50,146 nt of DNA from NCBI GenBank assembly GCA_964385645.1, contig CAYLPT010000214.1:1-50146 (forward strand). The letters run 5' to 3'. Position 1 is the stretch's first letter. Each line of letters starts with the position of its first letter. Below the pieces are notes generated by a model, which was not told the DNA's origin, ran no database searches, and was given only the letters and a program-made list of their open reading frames with translations. The DNA is from CAYLPT01 sp964385645 (GTDB taxonomy: Bacteria; Armatimonadota; Hebobacteria; Hebobacterales; Hebobacteraceae). Positions 34,734 through 42,863 of the stretch are shown here, piece after piece. The position numbers and the translations under genes are program-made.

Positions 34734-35750
34734 ATGGCCCTCCGGGTCCGAGCGCTGCGCCGCGGCGAGCTCGACTCCATGCTCGGGTGTTTCCAGGCCG
34801 CCTTCGGCGTGGATGACAGCAGCCTGGCGGTGGTCCGCAACTCCCTCGTCAACGACCCCTACTTCCTCCCCGAGCGCGTCCGCGTCGGTCTCGTGGACGG
34901 CGATGTCGTCAGCCATGTCGTCATCCTGCACCGGGCGGCCTATGTCGGCGACCTTGTCATCAGCGTCGCCGGCGTCACGGCCGTCGCCACTCATCCCGCC
35001 CACCAGGGCAGGGGCCACGGCACCCGCGTGATGCAGGATGCCGTCCGGCTCATCCGTCAGCGCGGCTACGACCTGGCGATGCTCACCACCCGCCTGCCAG
35101 CGTTCTTCGCCCGCTTCGGCTTCCGAGAGGTGCCCAAGGTAGGCGGATACGCCTGTCCCGCCTCGGCGCTCGCCCGCCTGCAGGTCGTCTCTCCCTGCGC
35201 TCTCCAGCGGCTCGACTACCACGCGCACTGGCGAGCCCTCGCCGCCGTCTACCACGAGTACAGCCGCGGCCGCACTGGCATGCAGGTCAGGGACGCGCGC
35301 TTCTGGGAGAGCTGGCCCCGCCGCGGGACCTTCCCCTATGGCTTCTCCTCCCATATGGACGCCGCCGGCCTCATCGCGGTCTCCGACGGCGCCGTCGCCG
35401 CCTACCTCGGCGCCCACATCCCCCCGGAGGAGAACTGTCTCTTCGTGCCCGAGCTCGCTCACCTGCCCGGCCGCGAGCCCGATGCCCTCGCGCTCCTCCG
35501 CCTCGCCGCCGAGCAGTTCCTCAGCCGCGCCAGCGGCCGTGCCATCCTCCACCTGTCAGGCGACGCACCCCTCTTCGCCCACCTGCGGGAACAGCGTGTC
35601 CCCCTCGAGCTCGAGGTCGGCCCCGGGCTCATGGTGCTGATCGCCAACCCGGCCTGGCTCAAGCAGGCCGGCTTCCGGACCACCGACGAGGCGATTGAGA
35701 GGCTCTTTCGCGCCGACCCCCCGATCATGTGGCACCGCGATGGCTACTGA
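34734..35750 (+). CDS. GNAT-family N-acetyltransferase
   Basis: 338 residues; transfers an acyl group from acyl-CoA to an unknown acceptor. Residues 1-150 carry the GNAT fold: VISVAGVTAVATHPAHQGRG followed by HGTRVMQDAV is the acetyl-CoA-binding motif A, and FFARFGFREV is motif B. The C-terminal ~180 residues are a second domain (RLAAEQFLSRASGRAILHLS) as in Eis-like or two-domain GNATs. It starts 3 nt after uvrC and its end overlaps ogt by 11 nt, so it is in the uvrC transcript. Substrate cannot be told from sequence. Confidence 0.82.
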   Translation: MALRVRALRRGELDSMLGCFQAAFGVDDSSLAVVRNSLVNDPYFLPERVRVGLVDGDVVSHVVILHRAAYVGDLVISVAGVTAVATHPAHQGRGHGTRVMQDAVRLIRQRGYDLAMLTTRLPAFFARFGFREVPKVGGYACPASALARLQVVSPCALQRLDYHAHWRALAAVYHEYSRGRTGMQVRDARFWESWPRRGTFPYGFSSHMDAAGLIAVSDGAVAAYLGAHIPPEENCLFVPELAHLPGREPDALALLRLAAEQFLSRASGRAILHLSGDAPLFAHLREQRVPLELEVGPGLMVLIANPAWLKQAGFRTTDEAIERLFRADPPIMWHRDGY

Positions 35751-36267
35751 GCAGAGACGGGCGACCGTCCTCCGGACGCCCTTGGGCTGGGTCTGCGCGG
35801 CCCTGGGCGCTGACGGGCGCCTGCGCGCCTGCGCGCTAGGGCCGACGAAGGCCGCCGCTCTGGCGGCATGTGGGGTGAGGCGAGCCGACCCATCGCCGGA
35901 GGGGCCGCTCAAGGCGCTCCGGGCCGACCTGGCGCGCTACTTCGCAGGGGAGCGGGTAGACCTCGGGCGGCATCCCGTTGATCTCTCGGGCCAGCCTCCG
36001 TTCCACCGCGGGGCTCTGCTGGCGGCGCGGGAGATCCCCTACGGCGAGGTGCGAACCTACGGGTGGGTCGCCGCGCGCGCCGGAAACCCGAGCGCCGCCC
36101 GCGCGGCGGGGGCCGCGATGAGCCGCAACCCCATCGGGCTCTTCATCCCCTGCCACCGCGTGGTGGGCGCAGGCGGCGATCTGACGGGCTTCGGCGGCGG
36201 CCTCCCCCTGAAGCGCGCCCTCTTGGCGCTGGAGGGAGTCAGGATTGGGGGGCGGCGATGCGGCTGA
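35740..36267 (+). CDS. ogt: Methylated-DNA--protein-cysteine methyltransferase
   Basis: Suicide repair protein that removes O6-alkyl groups from guanine. 175 residues from the ATG at 35740. The hallmark active site FIPCHRVVGAGGDLTGFGGG carries the acceptor cysteine. The preceding REIPYGEVRTYGWVAARAG and RAAGAAMSRNPIGL form the HTH with the arginine finger. The N-terminal ribonuclease-like domain is short, as in Ogt. It overlaps the acetyltransferase by 11 nt and the downstream membrane-protein gene by 10 nt, placing direct-reversal repair in the same transcript as uvrC. Confidence 0.95.
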   Translation: MATEQRRATVLRTPLGWVCAALGADGRLRACALGPTKAAALAACGVRRADPSPEGPLKALRADLARYFAGERVDLGRHPVDLSGQPPFHRGALLAAREIPYGEVRTYGWVAARAGNPSAARAAGAAMSRNPIGLFIPCHRVVGAGGDLTGFGGGLPLKRALLALEGVRIGGRRCG

Positions 36268-36641
36268 TCCTGCGCTGGCTCCTCACCTCGGTCGCGCTCC
36301 TGGTCACCATTCACCTCGTGCCAGGCGTCAGGTTCGCCGGAGAGCCGGTCTGGGTGCTCGCGGCCGCGGCCGCCCTTGGCCTGCTCAACATGCTGGCCCG
36401 GCCCGCGCTCTTCCTCGTCCACGCGCTCACCTTCCCGCTCGCCTGTCTCACCTTTGGCCTATGGACGTTCGTCCTCTCGCTGTTCGTGAACATCCTGGTC
36501 TTCTATTTCGTGGGCACGCTGGGGTGGGGCTTCCGGGTGGACGGCTTCCCCGCCGCCGCCCTCGGCGCGCTGGTGATGAGCGCGCTCAACGTCGTGCTCA
36601 GCGCGGTGGTCGGCGCAGCGGGCCGCGCGGCGCGGCGCTGA
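36258..36641 (+). CDS. Small four-helix membrane protein (phage holin 4/YvlD-like family)
   Basis: 127 residues with four hydrophobic segments: about 5-22 (LRWLLTSVALLVTIHLVPGV), 30-50 (VWVLAAAAALGLLNMLARP), 55-85 (FPLACLTFGLWTFVLSLFVN) and 98-120 (FPAAALGALVMSALNVVLSA). The NMLARP motif between the second and third helices is typical of the family often named mycobacterial four-TMS holin or YvlD. Despite the name, members are chromosomal and not known to be phage lysis proteins. Start overlaps the ogt stop by 10 nt. Function unknown. Confidence 0.8.
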   Translation: MRLILRWLLTSVALLVTIHLVPGVRFAGEPVWVLAAAAALGLLNMLARPALFLVHALTFPLACLTFGLWTFVLSLFVNILVFYFVGTLGWGFRVDGFPAAALGALVMSALNVVLSAVVGAAGRAARR

Positions 36642-36726
36642 CGGGACCCAGCCGGGCGGCAGGCGCGCCCGCGGCCGGGGGCCGCCGGCCGTGGCGCCCC
36701 GCGGGACGCGGCCGCGCCGGGGCTCC

Positions 36727-36755
36727 TTGACACAGGCAGAGCCCCTGGCTAGAAT
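36727..36755 (+). promoter_or_regulatory. Consensus promoter of the gap operon with structured leader
   Basis: TTGACA (36727-36732), 17-bp spacer, TAGAAT (36750-36755). The leader of about 125 nt contains a hairpin CCAGGC/GCCTGG (36766-36782) and a second GC-rich fold (about 36830-36842 paired within the CCGGC...GCCGG stretch) before the AAGGAGGA ribosome site. No known riboswitch was recognised. Confidence 0.9.
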
Positions 36756-36886
36756 ACGGCGGTCACCAGGCCCGCGGCCTGGGGACCGCAGTCCTTGGGG
36801 GAATACCGAACCGGCTGGCGCGGCCACGCCGCCGCGCCGGCTCCCGCAAGGTCGCGGCGATCACTGTCAACTAAGGAGGAGTCTCT

Positions 36887-37912
36887 ATGGCCCTGAAGGT
36901 GGCGATCAACGGCTTCGGCCGCATCGGGCGACTCGCCCTGCGGGCGATGGTGGAGCGCAAGCCAAAGGGAGTGGACCTGGTCGCGATCAACGACCTCGCC
37001 GACCTGGCCACCAACGCCCACCTGCTCAAGTACGACACCAACTTCGGCCGCTTCGGCGGCGACGTCCAGATCAAGCAGGGCAAGCTCGTCGTCAACGGCG
37101 CCGAGCTGGTCGCCTGCTCCGAGCGCGACCCCGCCTCCCTACCCTGGAAGAGCCTCGGCGTGGATGTCGTGCTCGAGTGCACCGGCGTCTTCCGCTCCGT
37201 GGACAAGGCCGGCGCGCACCTCAGCGCCGGCGCCAAGAACGTCATCGTCTCCGCCCCACTCAGCGGCGAGCCTGGCCCCGACAACCCCACCATCGTCTTG
37301 GGCGTCAACGACCAGATCTTCGACCCCGCCAAGCACAGGGTTATCTCCAACGCCTCCTGCACCACCAACTGCCTGGCGCCCATCGCCAAGGTCCTGCAGG
37401 ACAACTTCGGTATCGAGAAAGGTCTCATGACCACCGTCCACGCCTACACCAACGACCAGCAGGTCCTCGACCTCGTCCACAAGGACCTGCGCCGGGCGCG
37501 GGCGGCCGCGCTGAACATCATCCCCACCTCCACCGGCGCCGCGAAGGCCATCGGCCTGGTCATCCCCGAGCTGGAGGGCAAGATGCACGGGCTGGCCCTC
37601 CGCGTCCCCGTCGGCACCGGCTCCCTGGTTGACCTGGTGTGCGTGCTCCAGAGGAGCGCGACCGCCGACGAAGTCAACGCGGCGCTGGACAAGGCCGCCG
37701 ATGGCCCCATGAAGGGCATCCTCGAGGTCACCCGCGAGCCGATCGTCTCCAGCGACGTCCGCGGGCACCCCGCCTCCGCGATCGTGGACGCCAGCGAGAC
37801 CACCGTCATCGCCGGCGACCTCGTCAAGGTCCTCGGCTGGTATGACAACGAGTGGGGCTACTCGTGTCGGCTCGTGGACCTCGTCGCGCTGATCGCCAAG
37901 AAGACCGGCTAG
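36887..37912 (+). CDS. gap: Glyceraldehyde-3-phosphate dehydrogenase, type I
   Basis: Oxidises glyceraldehyde 3-phosphate with NAD(P) and phosphate to 1,3-bisphosphoglycerate. 341 residues. Visible: Rossmann start KVAINGFGRIGRLALRA, VDVVLECTGVF, the catalytic cysteine motif ISNASCTTNCLAPI, histidine region MTTVHAYTNDQQVLD, RRARAAALNIIPTSTGAAKA and the C-terminal WYDNEWGYSCRLVDL. ATG preceded at 6 nt by AAGGAGGA, a very strong site matching high expression. Followed by a terminator-like hairpin before pgk. Confidence 0.98.
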   Translation: MALKVAINGFGRIGRLALRAMVERKPKGVDLVAINDLADLATNAHLLKYDTNFGRFGGDVQIKQGKLVVNGAELVACSERDPASLPWKSLGVDVVLECTGVFRSVDKAGAHLSAGAKNVIVSAPLSGEPGPDNPTIVLGVNDQIFDPAKHRVISNASCTTNCLAPIAKVLQDNFGIEKGLMTTVHAYTNDQQVLDLVHKDLRRARAAALNIIPTSTGAAKAIGLVIPELEGKMHGLALRVPVGTGSLVDLVCVLQRSATADEVNAALDKAADGPMKGILEVTREPIVSSDVRGHPASAIVDASETTVIAGDLVKVLGWYDNEWGYSCRLVDLVALIAKKTG

Positions 37913-37923
37913 GCGGGCGCGCG

Positions 37924-37960
37924 GGAAGGTCCGGCGGCCGCGCTGCCGGACCTTCCTCTT
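37924..37960 (+). terminator. Hairpin between gap and pgk
   Basis: Perfect 12-bp stem GGAAGGTCCGGC (37924-37935) with 37945-37956, 9-nt loop, followed by TCTTCC. Lies entirely in the 72-nt gap-pgk spacer. Likely reduces transcription into pgk or protects the gap mRNA 3' end. Confidence 0.65.
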
Positions 37961-37984
37961 CCGGCCCGCGCATGGGGAACCCAC

Positions 37985-39166
37985 ATGAGCATCACCAAGA
38001 AGACCACCCGCGACATTGACCCCAGGGGCAAGCGAGTCTTCGTCCGCGTCGACTTCAATGTTCCCCTGGACGGCGAGCGCATCACCGACGACACCCGCAT
38101 CCGCGCCGCGCTCCCCACCCTCCAGGACCTGCTGGAGCGCGGGGCCGCGCTCATCATCTCCTCCCACCTGGGCCGCCCCAAGGGCCAGCCCAAGCCCGAG
38201 TTCTCGCTCAAGCCGGTGGCGAAGCGCCTCCAGGAGCTCCTTGGCCGGCCCGTCAGGATGCTCGACGACTGCATCGGCCCGGAGGTCGAGGCCGCCGCGC
38301 GCGCGATGCAGCCCGGCGACGTGCTCCTCCTCGAGAACCTGCGCTTCCACCCGGAGGAGGAGAAGGGCGATGAGGAGTTCGCGAAGCGGCTCGCCGCCCT
38401 GGCCGACCTGTACGTGAACGACGCCTTCGGGGCCGCCCACCGCGCGCACGCCTCCACCGCGGTGATGGCCAAGTTCCTGCCTGCGGTGGCGGGGCTGCTG
38501 GTCGAGAAAGAAGTGGAGATGCTCACCCGCGTGCTGGAGGGCGGGGAGCGCCCCGTGGTGGCCATCCTGGGCGGTGTCAAGGCCAAGATCGGCGTCATCG
38601 AGAACCTGCTGCCGAAGGTGGACACCCTCATCATTGGCGGCGGCATGGCCTACACTTTCCTCAAGGCCCAGGGCAAGGAGATCGGCAAGTCGGTCCTTGA
38701 TGAGGAGAACCTGGAACTCGCCGGGCGCATCCTGGCCCGCACCGCCGAGTCCGGCCCCCGCCTTCTGCTGCCCACCGATGTAGTGGTGACCACCGAGCTG
38801 AGGGAGGACGCGCCCCGCAAGGTCGTCTCCGTGGACGCGATACCGCCGGACTGGATGGGCGCCGACATCGGGCCGGAGACCCGGGCGCGCTTCGCCGAGG
38901 AGATCAAGGGCGCCAAGACGGTGGTCTGGAACGGCCCCATGGGCGTGTTCGAGATCCCGCCCCTGGCCGAGGGCACACGGGCCATCGCGCAGGCGGTGGC
39001 CGACTCGGCGGCCTTCAGCGTGGTGGGCGGCGGCGACTCCGCGGCCGCGATCGAGCAGATGGGCTTCGCCGACCGCGTGAGCCACGTGTGCACGGGCGGG
39101 GGCGCCTCTCTGGAGTTCCTGGAAGGGAAGGAGCTGCCCGGCATCGCGGCCCTCGATGACCGCTGA
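37985..39166 (+). CDS. pgk: Phosphoglycerate kinase
   Basis: Transfers phosphate from 1,3-bisphosphoglycerate to ADP. 393 residues. Visible: RVFVRVDFNVPLDG, ISSHLGRPKG, LLENLRFHPEEEKGDEEFAK, NDAFGAAHRAHAST (3-PG site), VAILGGVKAKIGVIENLL, GGGMAYTFLKAQG and the nucleotide/hinge end TVVWNGPMGVFE with VVGGGDSAAAIEQ and STGGGASLEF-like FTHVCTGGGASLEFLEG. Second gene of the glycolytic operon. Confidence 0.98.
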   Translation: MSITKKTTRDIDPRGKRVFVRVDFNVPLDGERITDDTRIRAALPTLQDLLERGAALIISSHLGRPKGQPKPEFSLKPVAKRLQELLGRPVRMLDDCIGPEVEAAARAMQPGDVLLLENLRFHPEEEKGDEEFAKRLAALADLYVNDAFGAAHRAHASTAVMAKFLPAVAGLLVEKEVEMLTRVLEGGERPVVAILGGVKAKIGVIENLLPKVDTLIIGGGMAYTFLKAQGKEIGKSVLDEENLELAGRILARTAESGPRLLLPTDVVVTTELREDAPRKVVSVDAIPPDWMGADIGPETRARFAEEIKGAKTVVWNGPMGVFEIPPLAEGTRAIAQAVADSAAFSVVGGGDSAAAIEQMGFADRVSHVCTGGGASLEFLEGKELPGIAALDDR

Positions 39167-39194
39167 GCCCGGGCGCGGGAAGGCATTGGTGGAC

Positions 39195-40025
39195 ATGGCA
39201 CGCAGGCCTCTCATCGCCGGTAACTGGAAGATGAACAAGACCGTCGAGGAGGGCGTCCTCCTCGTGAAGGAGCTCATGCCCCGCATCCAGGGGCTCGACA
39301 ACGTGGATGTCGCGGTATGCCCGCCCGCCACCGCCCTGCGGGCGGTTGGCGAGGCCCTGGGCGAGGCCGGCCCCGCGCTGGGCGCGCAGGACGTCTTCTG
39401 GGAGGACTCCGGCGCCTTCACCGGCATGATCAGCCCCCTCATGCTCCGCGACGTCGGCTGCACCTATGTCATCATCGGCCACTCCGAGCGCCGGGGCCGC
39501 TTCGGCGCCCCCGATGAGAACCTCAGCCCCGAGGCCGCGCGCGTCTTTGGCGACACCGACGCCAGCGTGAATCTGAAGGCCAAGGCTGCGCTGCGGCATC
39601 ACCTTACGCCCATCGTGTGCGTCGGCGAGACTCTGCCCGAGCGCGACCAGGGGCGCACCGACGAAGTCGTCGCCGGGCAGCTCCGCGCCGGCCTCGCCGG
39701 GCTCGAGGCCGCGCAGGTGGCGAGCATGGTGCTCGCCTACGAGCCGGTGTGGGCGATCGGCACTGGACGGGCGTGTGACGCAGGCGAGGCGAACCGGGTG
39801 ATCGGGCTGATGCGGTCCACCGTCGAGGGGAGCTTCGGCGCCGACGCGGCCCGCGGCGTGCGGATCCAATACGGCGGCAGCGTGAGCGACAAGAACGCCC
39901 ACGAGCTGATGTCCCAGCCGAACATTGACGGGGCCCTGGTGGGCGGGGCCAGCCTGGACGCGACGAAGTTCGCGACCGTTATCCACGCGACCTCGGTCAT
40001 CGCGAGGGACATGCGCAAGAGCTGA
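39195..40025 (+). CDS. tpiA: Triosephosphate isomerase
   Basis: Interconverts dihydroxyacetone phosphate and glyceraldehyde 3-phosphate. About 276 residues from the ATG at 39195 (GGAAGG 11 nt upstream); a GTG at 39189 is also possible. Visible: RPLIAGNWKMNKT (catalytic lysine), the IIGHSERR motif with the electrophilic histidine, AYEPVWAIGTGR with the catalytic glutamate, and IQYGGSVSDKNA plus GALVGGASLD for phosphate binding. Slightly longer than the usual ~250 residues. It starts 28 nt after pgk and precedes the molybdenum cofactor genes by 7 nt. Confidence 0.97.
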   Translation: MARRPLIAGNWKMNKTVEEGVLLVKELMPRIQGLDNVDVAVCPPATALRAVGEALGEAGPALGAQDVFWEDSGAFTGMISPLMLRDVGCTYVIIGHSERRGRFGAPDENLSPEAARVFGDTDASVNLKAKAALRHHLTPIVCVGETLPERDQGRTDEVVAGQLRAGLAGLEAAQVASMVLAYEPVWAIGTGRACDAGEANRVIGLMRSTVEGSFGADAARGVRIQYGGSVSDKNAHELMSQPNIDGALVGGASLDATKFATVIHATSVIARDMRKS

Positions 40026-40032
40026 CGCTCCC

Positions 40033-40497
40033 GTGCCGACACCCGACGGCGAGGGAATGGTGGACATCGCGGGCAAGCCCGCCACCGACCGCGAGGCGGT
40101 GGCCCGGGGGCATGTCCGCATGAGCCCGGAGGTCGCCCGCCGGCTCGCCCGAGGGGAGCTGCCCAAGGGCGATGCCCTCGGCGCCGCGCGGCTCGCCGGC
40201 ATCATGGCCGCCAAGCGCACCTGGGAGCTCATTCCGCTGTGCCACCCGATCCCGCTCTCGCACGTCGCGGTGCGCCTGGCCGTGGAGCCGGAGGCGGGCG
40301 AGGTTATCATCGAGGCCGCCGCGCGGGCGCGGGCGGCCACCGGCGTGGAGATGGAGGCCCTGGTCGCGGTCGCCGCCGCGGCGCTGACCATCTACGACAT
40401 GTGCAAGGGGCTCGACCCGGCGGCCGAGATCGCCGGGGTGCACGTGGTGGAGAAGTCCGGCGGGAAGGGCGGAACGTGGCAGCGAGGGGAAGGCTAG
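40033..40497 (+). CDS. moaC: Cyclic pyranopterin monophosphate synthase MoaC
   Basis: With MoaA it forms cyclic pyranopterin monophosphate, the first molybdenum cofactor intermediate. 154 residues from a GTG at 40033; an ATG at 40057 would cut the PTPDGEG segment that MoaC proteins normally have before MVDIAGKP. Visible: ATDREAVARG, the active-site LIPLCHPIPLSHV, TGVEMEALVAVAAAALTIYD and MCKG, and VVEKSGGKGG. moaA is not in the window. Lies in one packed series with tpiA upstream and MOSC downstream (22-nt overlap). Confidence 0.96.
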   Translation: MPTPDGEGMVDIAGKPATDREAVARGHVRMSPEVARRLARGELPKGDALGAARLAGIMAAKRTWELIPLCHPIPLSHVAVRLAVEPEAGEVIIEAAARARAATGVEMEALVAVAAAALTIYDMCKGLDPAAEIAGVHVVEKSGGKGGTWQRGEG

Positions 40498-40949
40498 TAG
40501 CCGTCTCCAGCAGCGCGCGCAAGGGCACGCGCAAGACCCCGCGGCCCTCCGCCGTTCTACGCCAGGGCCACGGGCTGGTCGGCGACTCCCACGCCGGCAC
40601 CGGCCGCCAGGTGAGCCTGCTGGCCGAGGAGAGCATCGCCTCCATGCGCGCGGCGGGCTGCGAGGTCGGCCCTGGCGACTTCGCCGAGAACCTCACCACC
40701 GCGGGGCTTGTGCTCCACGAGCTGCCCATCGGGACCCGCCTGCGCGTCGGCGCCACAGTCCTGCTCCAGATCACCCAGATCGGCAAGGAGTGCCATACCG
40801 ACTGTGAGATCCGGCGCCTCACCGGCCGCTGCGTGATGCCCACCCAGGGCGTCTTCGCGCGCGTCCTGGTCGGCGGAGAGGTCGCACCCGGCGACGAGAT
40901 CGAGGCCCTGGAGCCTGCCGACGCCGGCGCGGGAGGAGGGCAGGAGTGA
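40476..40949 (+). CDS. MOSC domain protein
   Basis: 157 residues from the GTG at 40476. The MOSC fold, related to the C-terminus of molybdenum cofactor sulfurase, binds or delivers a sulfur or the cofactor. Visible: VLRQGHGLVGDSHAGTGRQV, EVGPGDFAENLTTAGL, LPIGTRLRVG, and the conserved cysteine loop IGKECHTDC. Stand-alone short MOSC proteins between moaC and mogA are a recurrent arrangement and are thought to act in cofactor maturation. It overlaps moaC by 22 nt and mogA by 4 nt. No separate symbol is justified. Confidence 0.9.
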   Translation: MAARGRLVAVSSSARKGTRKTPRPSAVLRQGHGLVGDSHAGTGRQVSLLAEESIASMRAAGCEVGPGDFAENLTTAGLVLHELPIGTRLRVGATVLLQITQIGKECHTDCEIRRLTGRCVMPTQGVFARVLVGGEVAPGDEIEALEPADAGAGGGQE

Positions 40950-41419
40950 GGATCGCCCTGCTGACGGTGAGCGACCGGTGTGCCCGCGGCGAGCGGGAGG
41001 ACCTTGGCGGCGCCGCCCTCCGGCGGCTCCTGGAGGGACGGGGCGTACGTCCGGCGGAGGCGGCCGTGGTGCCGGACGAGCGGGAGGCGATCTCGGCGGA
41101 GCTGGTGCGCATGAGCGACGAGCTGGGCGCGGACGTGATTCTGACCACCGGCGGCACGGGGCTTGGGCCGAGGGATGTCACCCCGGAGGCGACAGAGGCG
41201 GTGATCGCGCGCCGCGCGCCGGGGATCGCGGAGGCGCTCCGGGCCGCCGGCCTGGGCTCCACGCCGCGGGCGATGCTCTCCCGGGGGACTGCGGGGCTGA
41301 GGGGGCGAACCCTTATCGTGAACCTGCCGGGCAGCCCGAGGGCGGCCGAGGAGGGCCTCGAGGTCCTGTGGCCTGTGCTCGAGCACGCCGTGGAGATGAT
41401 TGCGGGGAAGGGACACTAG
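40946..41419 (+). CDS. mogA: Molybdopterin adenylyltransferase (MogA/MoaB family)
   Basis: Adenylylates molybdopterin before metal insertion. 157 residues. Visible: IALLTVSDRCARGERED at the start, VVPDEREAI, the MoCF-domain signature ILTTGGTGLGPRDVTPEAT, and GTAGLRGRTLIVNLPGSPRA for substrate binding. GTG start overlaps the MOSC stop (GTGA). MogA and MoaB cannot be separated on sequence alone. Next gene is a sensor kinase 24 nt later. Confidence 0.93.
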   Translation: MRIALLTVSDRCARGEREDLGGAALRRLLEGRGVRPAEAAVVPDEREAISAELVRMSDELGADVILTTGGTGLGPRDVTPEATEAVIARRAPGIAEALRAAGLGSTPRAMLSRGTAGLRGRTLIVNLPGSPRAAEEGLEVLWPVLEHAVEMIAGKGH

Positions 41420-41443
41420 CGCCGGGGGGAGAGGCACAGGGCG

Positions 41444-42238
41444 ATGGCGCAGCGGCGACGGGACGCCCCGAGCGGGCAGATCGGACTATTCGAGGAGGCG
41501 CGGCTCTTCGCGCTCCTCTCCGACCAACAGGAGCAACTCGTTTCCACCCTCGTCGCGCAGGCCGCCCAGGCCGAGGCCGCGGCGCGCCAAAGAGACGAGC
41601 TTCGCCGGGACCTTGAGGGCAGCCTGGACCGTCTCCAGGAGGTCCATCACCGCATCCGCAATCATCTCCAGACGGTCACCGGCCTGCTCTCCGCCCAGGA
41701 GCTGTCCGAGTCCTCCCCCTCCGCTCGCCGCGCCCTGCAGCAGAGCGTAGCGCGGCTCACCTCCATCGCCGCCATCCACGACCTGCTCGCCCGCGACCCG
41801 ACCTCGGGAGAGCTGAGGCTCTCCGACCTCGCCGAGCGCCTGGCCCGCCACCTGCTCCATCAGGCCGGCGCCGAGCGCCGCCTCCGCGTGCGCTGCAGCC
41901 TCGCGCCTGTCAGCCTCCGCTCCCGGGAGGCGACCAGCTTCGTACTCGTGCTCACCGAGCTGCTCTCCAACGCCATCGAGCACGCCTTCCCGGCCGACGG
42001 CGAGGGAGACATTCAGGTGACCCTCACCTGCGAGGCGCGGCGGGCCCTGCTCGAGGTGTCCGACAACGGGCGCGGCCTGCCGGAGGGCTTCGACCCGAAG
42101 GCCTGTGAGAGCCTGGGGATGCGGCTGGCCTCCCGGCTGGCCGAGCGCGACCTGGCGGGCTCGCTGGAGTCCTGGAGCGACGGCGGCGCGCGCTTCCGCA
42201 TCTCCTTTCCCCTGCCGGCCGAGGAGGAGGCGCCGTGA
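41444..42238 (+). CDS. Soluble histidine kinase, HisKA_2 type
   Basis: 264 residues, no transmembrane or recognisable PAS/GAF segment. An N-terminal coiled-coil (about 15-60, rich in Gln/Ala/Arg) precedes the HisKA_2 motif LQEVHHRIRNHLQTVTGLLS; the phospho-acceptor is probably H69. The HATPase_c domain shows LVLTELLSNAIEHAF (N box) and LEVSDNGRGLPEG (G1). HisKA_2 kinases often phosphorylate ANTAR regulators, as in the ethanolamine EutW/EutV pair, and the next gene (4-nt overlap) is exactly such a regulator. The signal is unknown. Confidence 0.87.
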   Translation: MAQRRRDAPSGQIGLFEEARLFALLSDQQEQLVSTLVAQAAQAEAAARQRDELRRDLEGSLDRLQEVHHRIRNHLQTVTGLLSAQELSESSPSARRALQQSVARLTSIAAIHDLLARDPTSGELRLSDLAERLARHLLHQAGAERRLRVRCSLAPVSLRSREATSFVLVLTELLSNAIEHAFPADGEGDIQVTLTCEARRALLEVSDNGRGLPEGFDPKACESLGMRLASRLAERDLAGSLESWSDGGARFRISFPLPAEEEAP

Positions 42239-42831
42239 CCGCCCTCAGGGTGCTGATCGCCGAGGATGAGCCCGCGGTCGCCGCCTCCCTGGCCGAGCAG
42301 ATCAAGGGCCTGGGCCACCAGGTGATCGGCGAGGCGGCGACCGGCGCGGAGGCGGTGCGCCTCGCCGAGCAGATGGGCCCCGATGTCGTGCTCATGGACA
42401 TCAAGATGCCCGACCTGGACGGGATTGAGGCGGCGCGGCGCATCGCCCAGCGGCGCCCGCTGCCGGTGGTCTTCCTGAGCGGGCACTTCGACGAGGGGCT
42501 GCTGGAGGGAGTGGTGGAGGCCGGCGGGATGGCCTACCTGCTCAAGCCGGCGACCTCCGCGCAGCTTTGGACGGCGCTTGAGCTGGCCTGCCGGCGCTTC
42601 GGCGAGCTGGCGGACCTGCGGGAGCAGGCGGCCCGGCTGGAGGAGGCGCTCGAGACCAGGAAGCTGCTCTCCCAAGCGAAGGGGCTGCTGATCGAGCGCC
42701 ACGGGCTGAGCGAGCAGGAAGCCCATCGGCGGATGCAGAAAGAGGCGAGCCGGCGCAACCTGAAGCTGGCTGAGGTCGCCCGCGCCGTGCTCACGGCAGG
42801 GGCGCTGCTGGGCGACCCGGGAGATGGCTGA
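42235..42831 (+). CDS. Response regulator with ANTAR RNA-binding output
   Basis: 198 residues. Receiver domain: acidic pocket AEDEP, phospho-acceptor D55 in VVLMDIKMPDLDG, T/S position in FLSGHFDEG and K104 in YLLKPATSAQ. A coiled-coil linker follows (LADLREQAARLEEALETRKL), then the ANTAR domain (about 140-190: AKGLLIERHGLSEQEAHRRM, LAEVARAV). ANTAR proteins bind paired hexaloop hairpins in leaders and prevent termination. It is coupled to the HisKA_2 kinase. Its target leader is not identified; the adjacent gap and molybdenum genes are only guesses. Confidence 0.9.
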   Translation: MTALRVLIAEDEPAVAASLAEQIKGLGHQVIGEAATGAEAVRLAEQMGPDVVLMDIKMPDLDGIEAARRIAQRRPLPVVFLSGHFDEGLLEGVVEAGGMAYLLKPATSAQLWTALELACRRFGELADLREQAARLEEALETRKLLSQAKGLLIERHGLSEQEAHRRMQKEASRRNLKLAEVARAVLTAGALLGDPGDG

Positions 42832-42863
42832 GGGCCGATCCGGCGCCGGGAAGGGGGGCTGCG

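Noticed and set aside
36258..36641. Phage lysis holin belonging to a prophage
   Set aside because: The four-helix YvlD-like family is a common chromosomal protein; it overlaps ogt in a repair operon and lies 8 kb outside the element.
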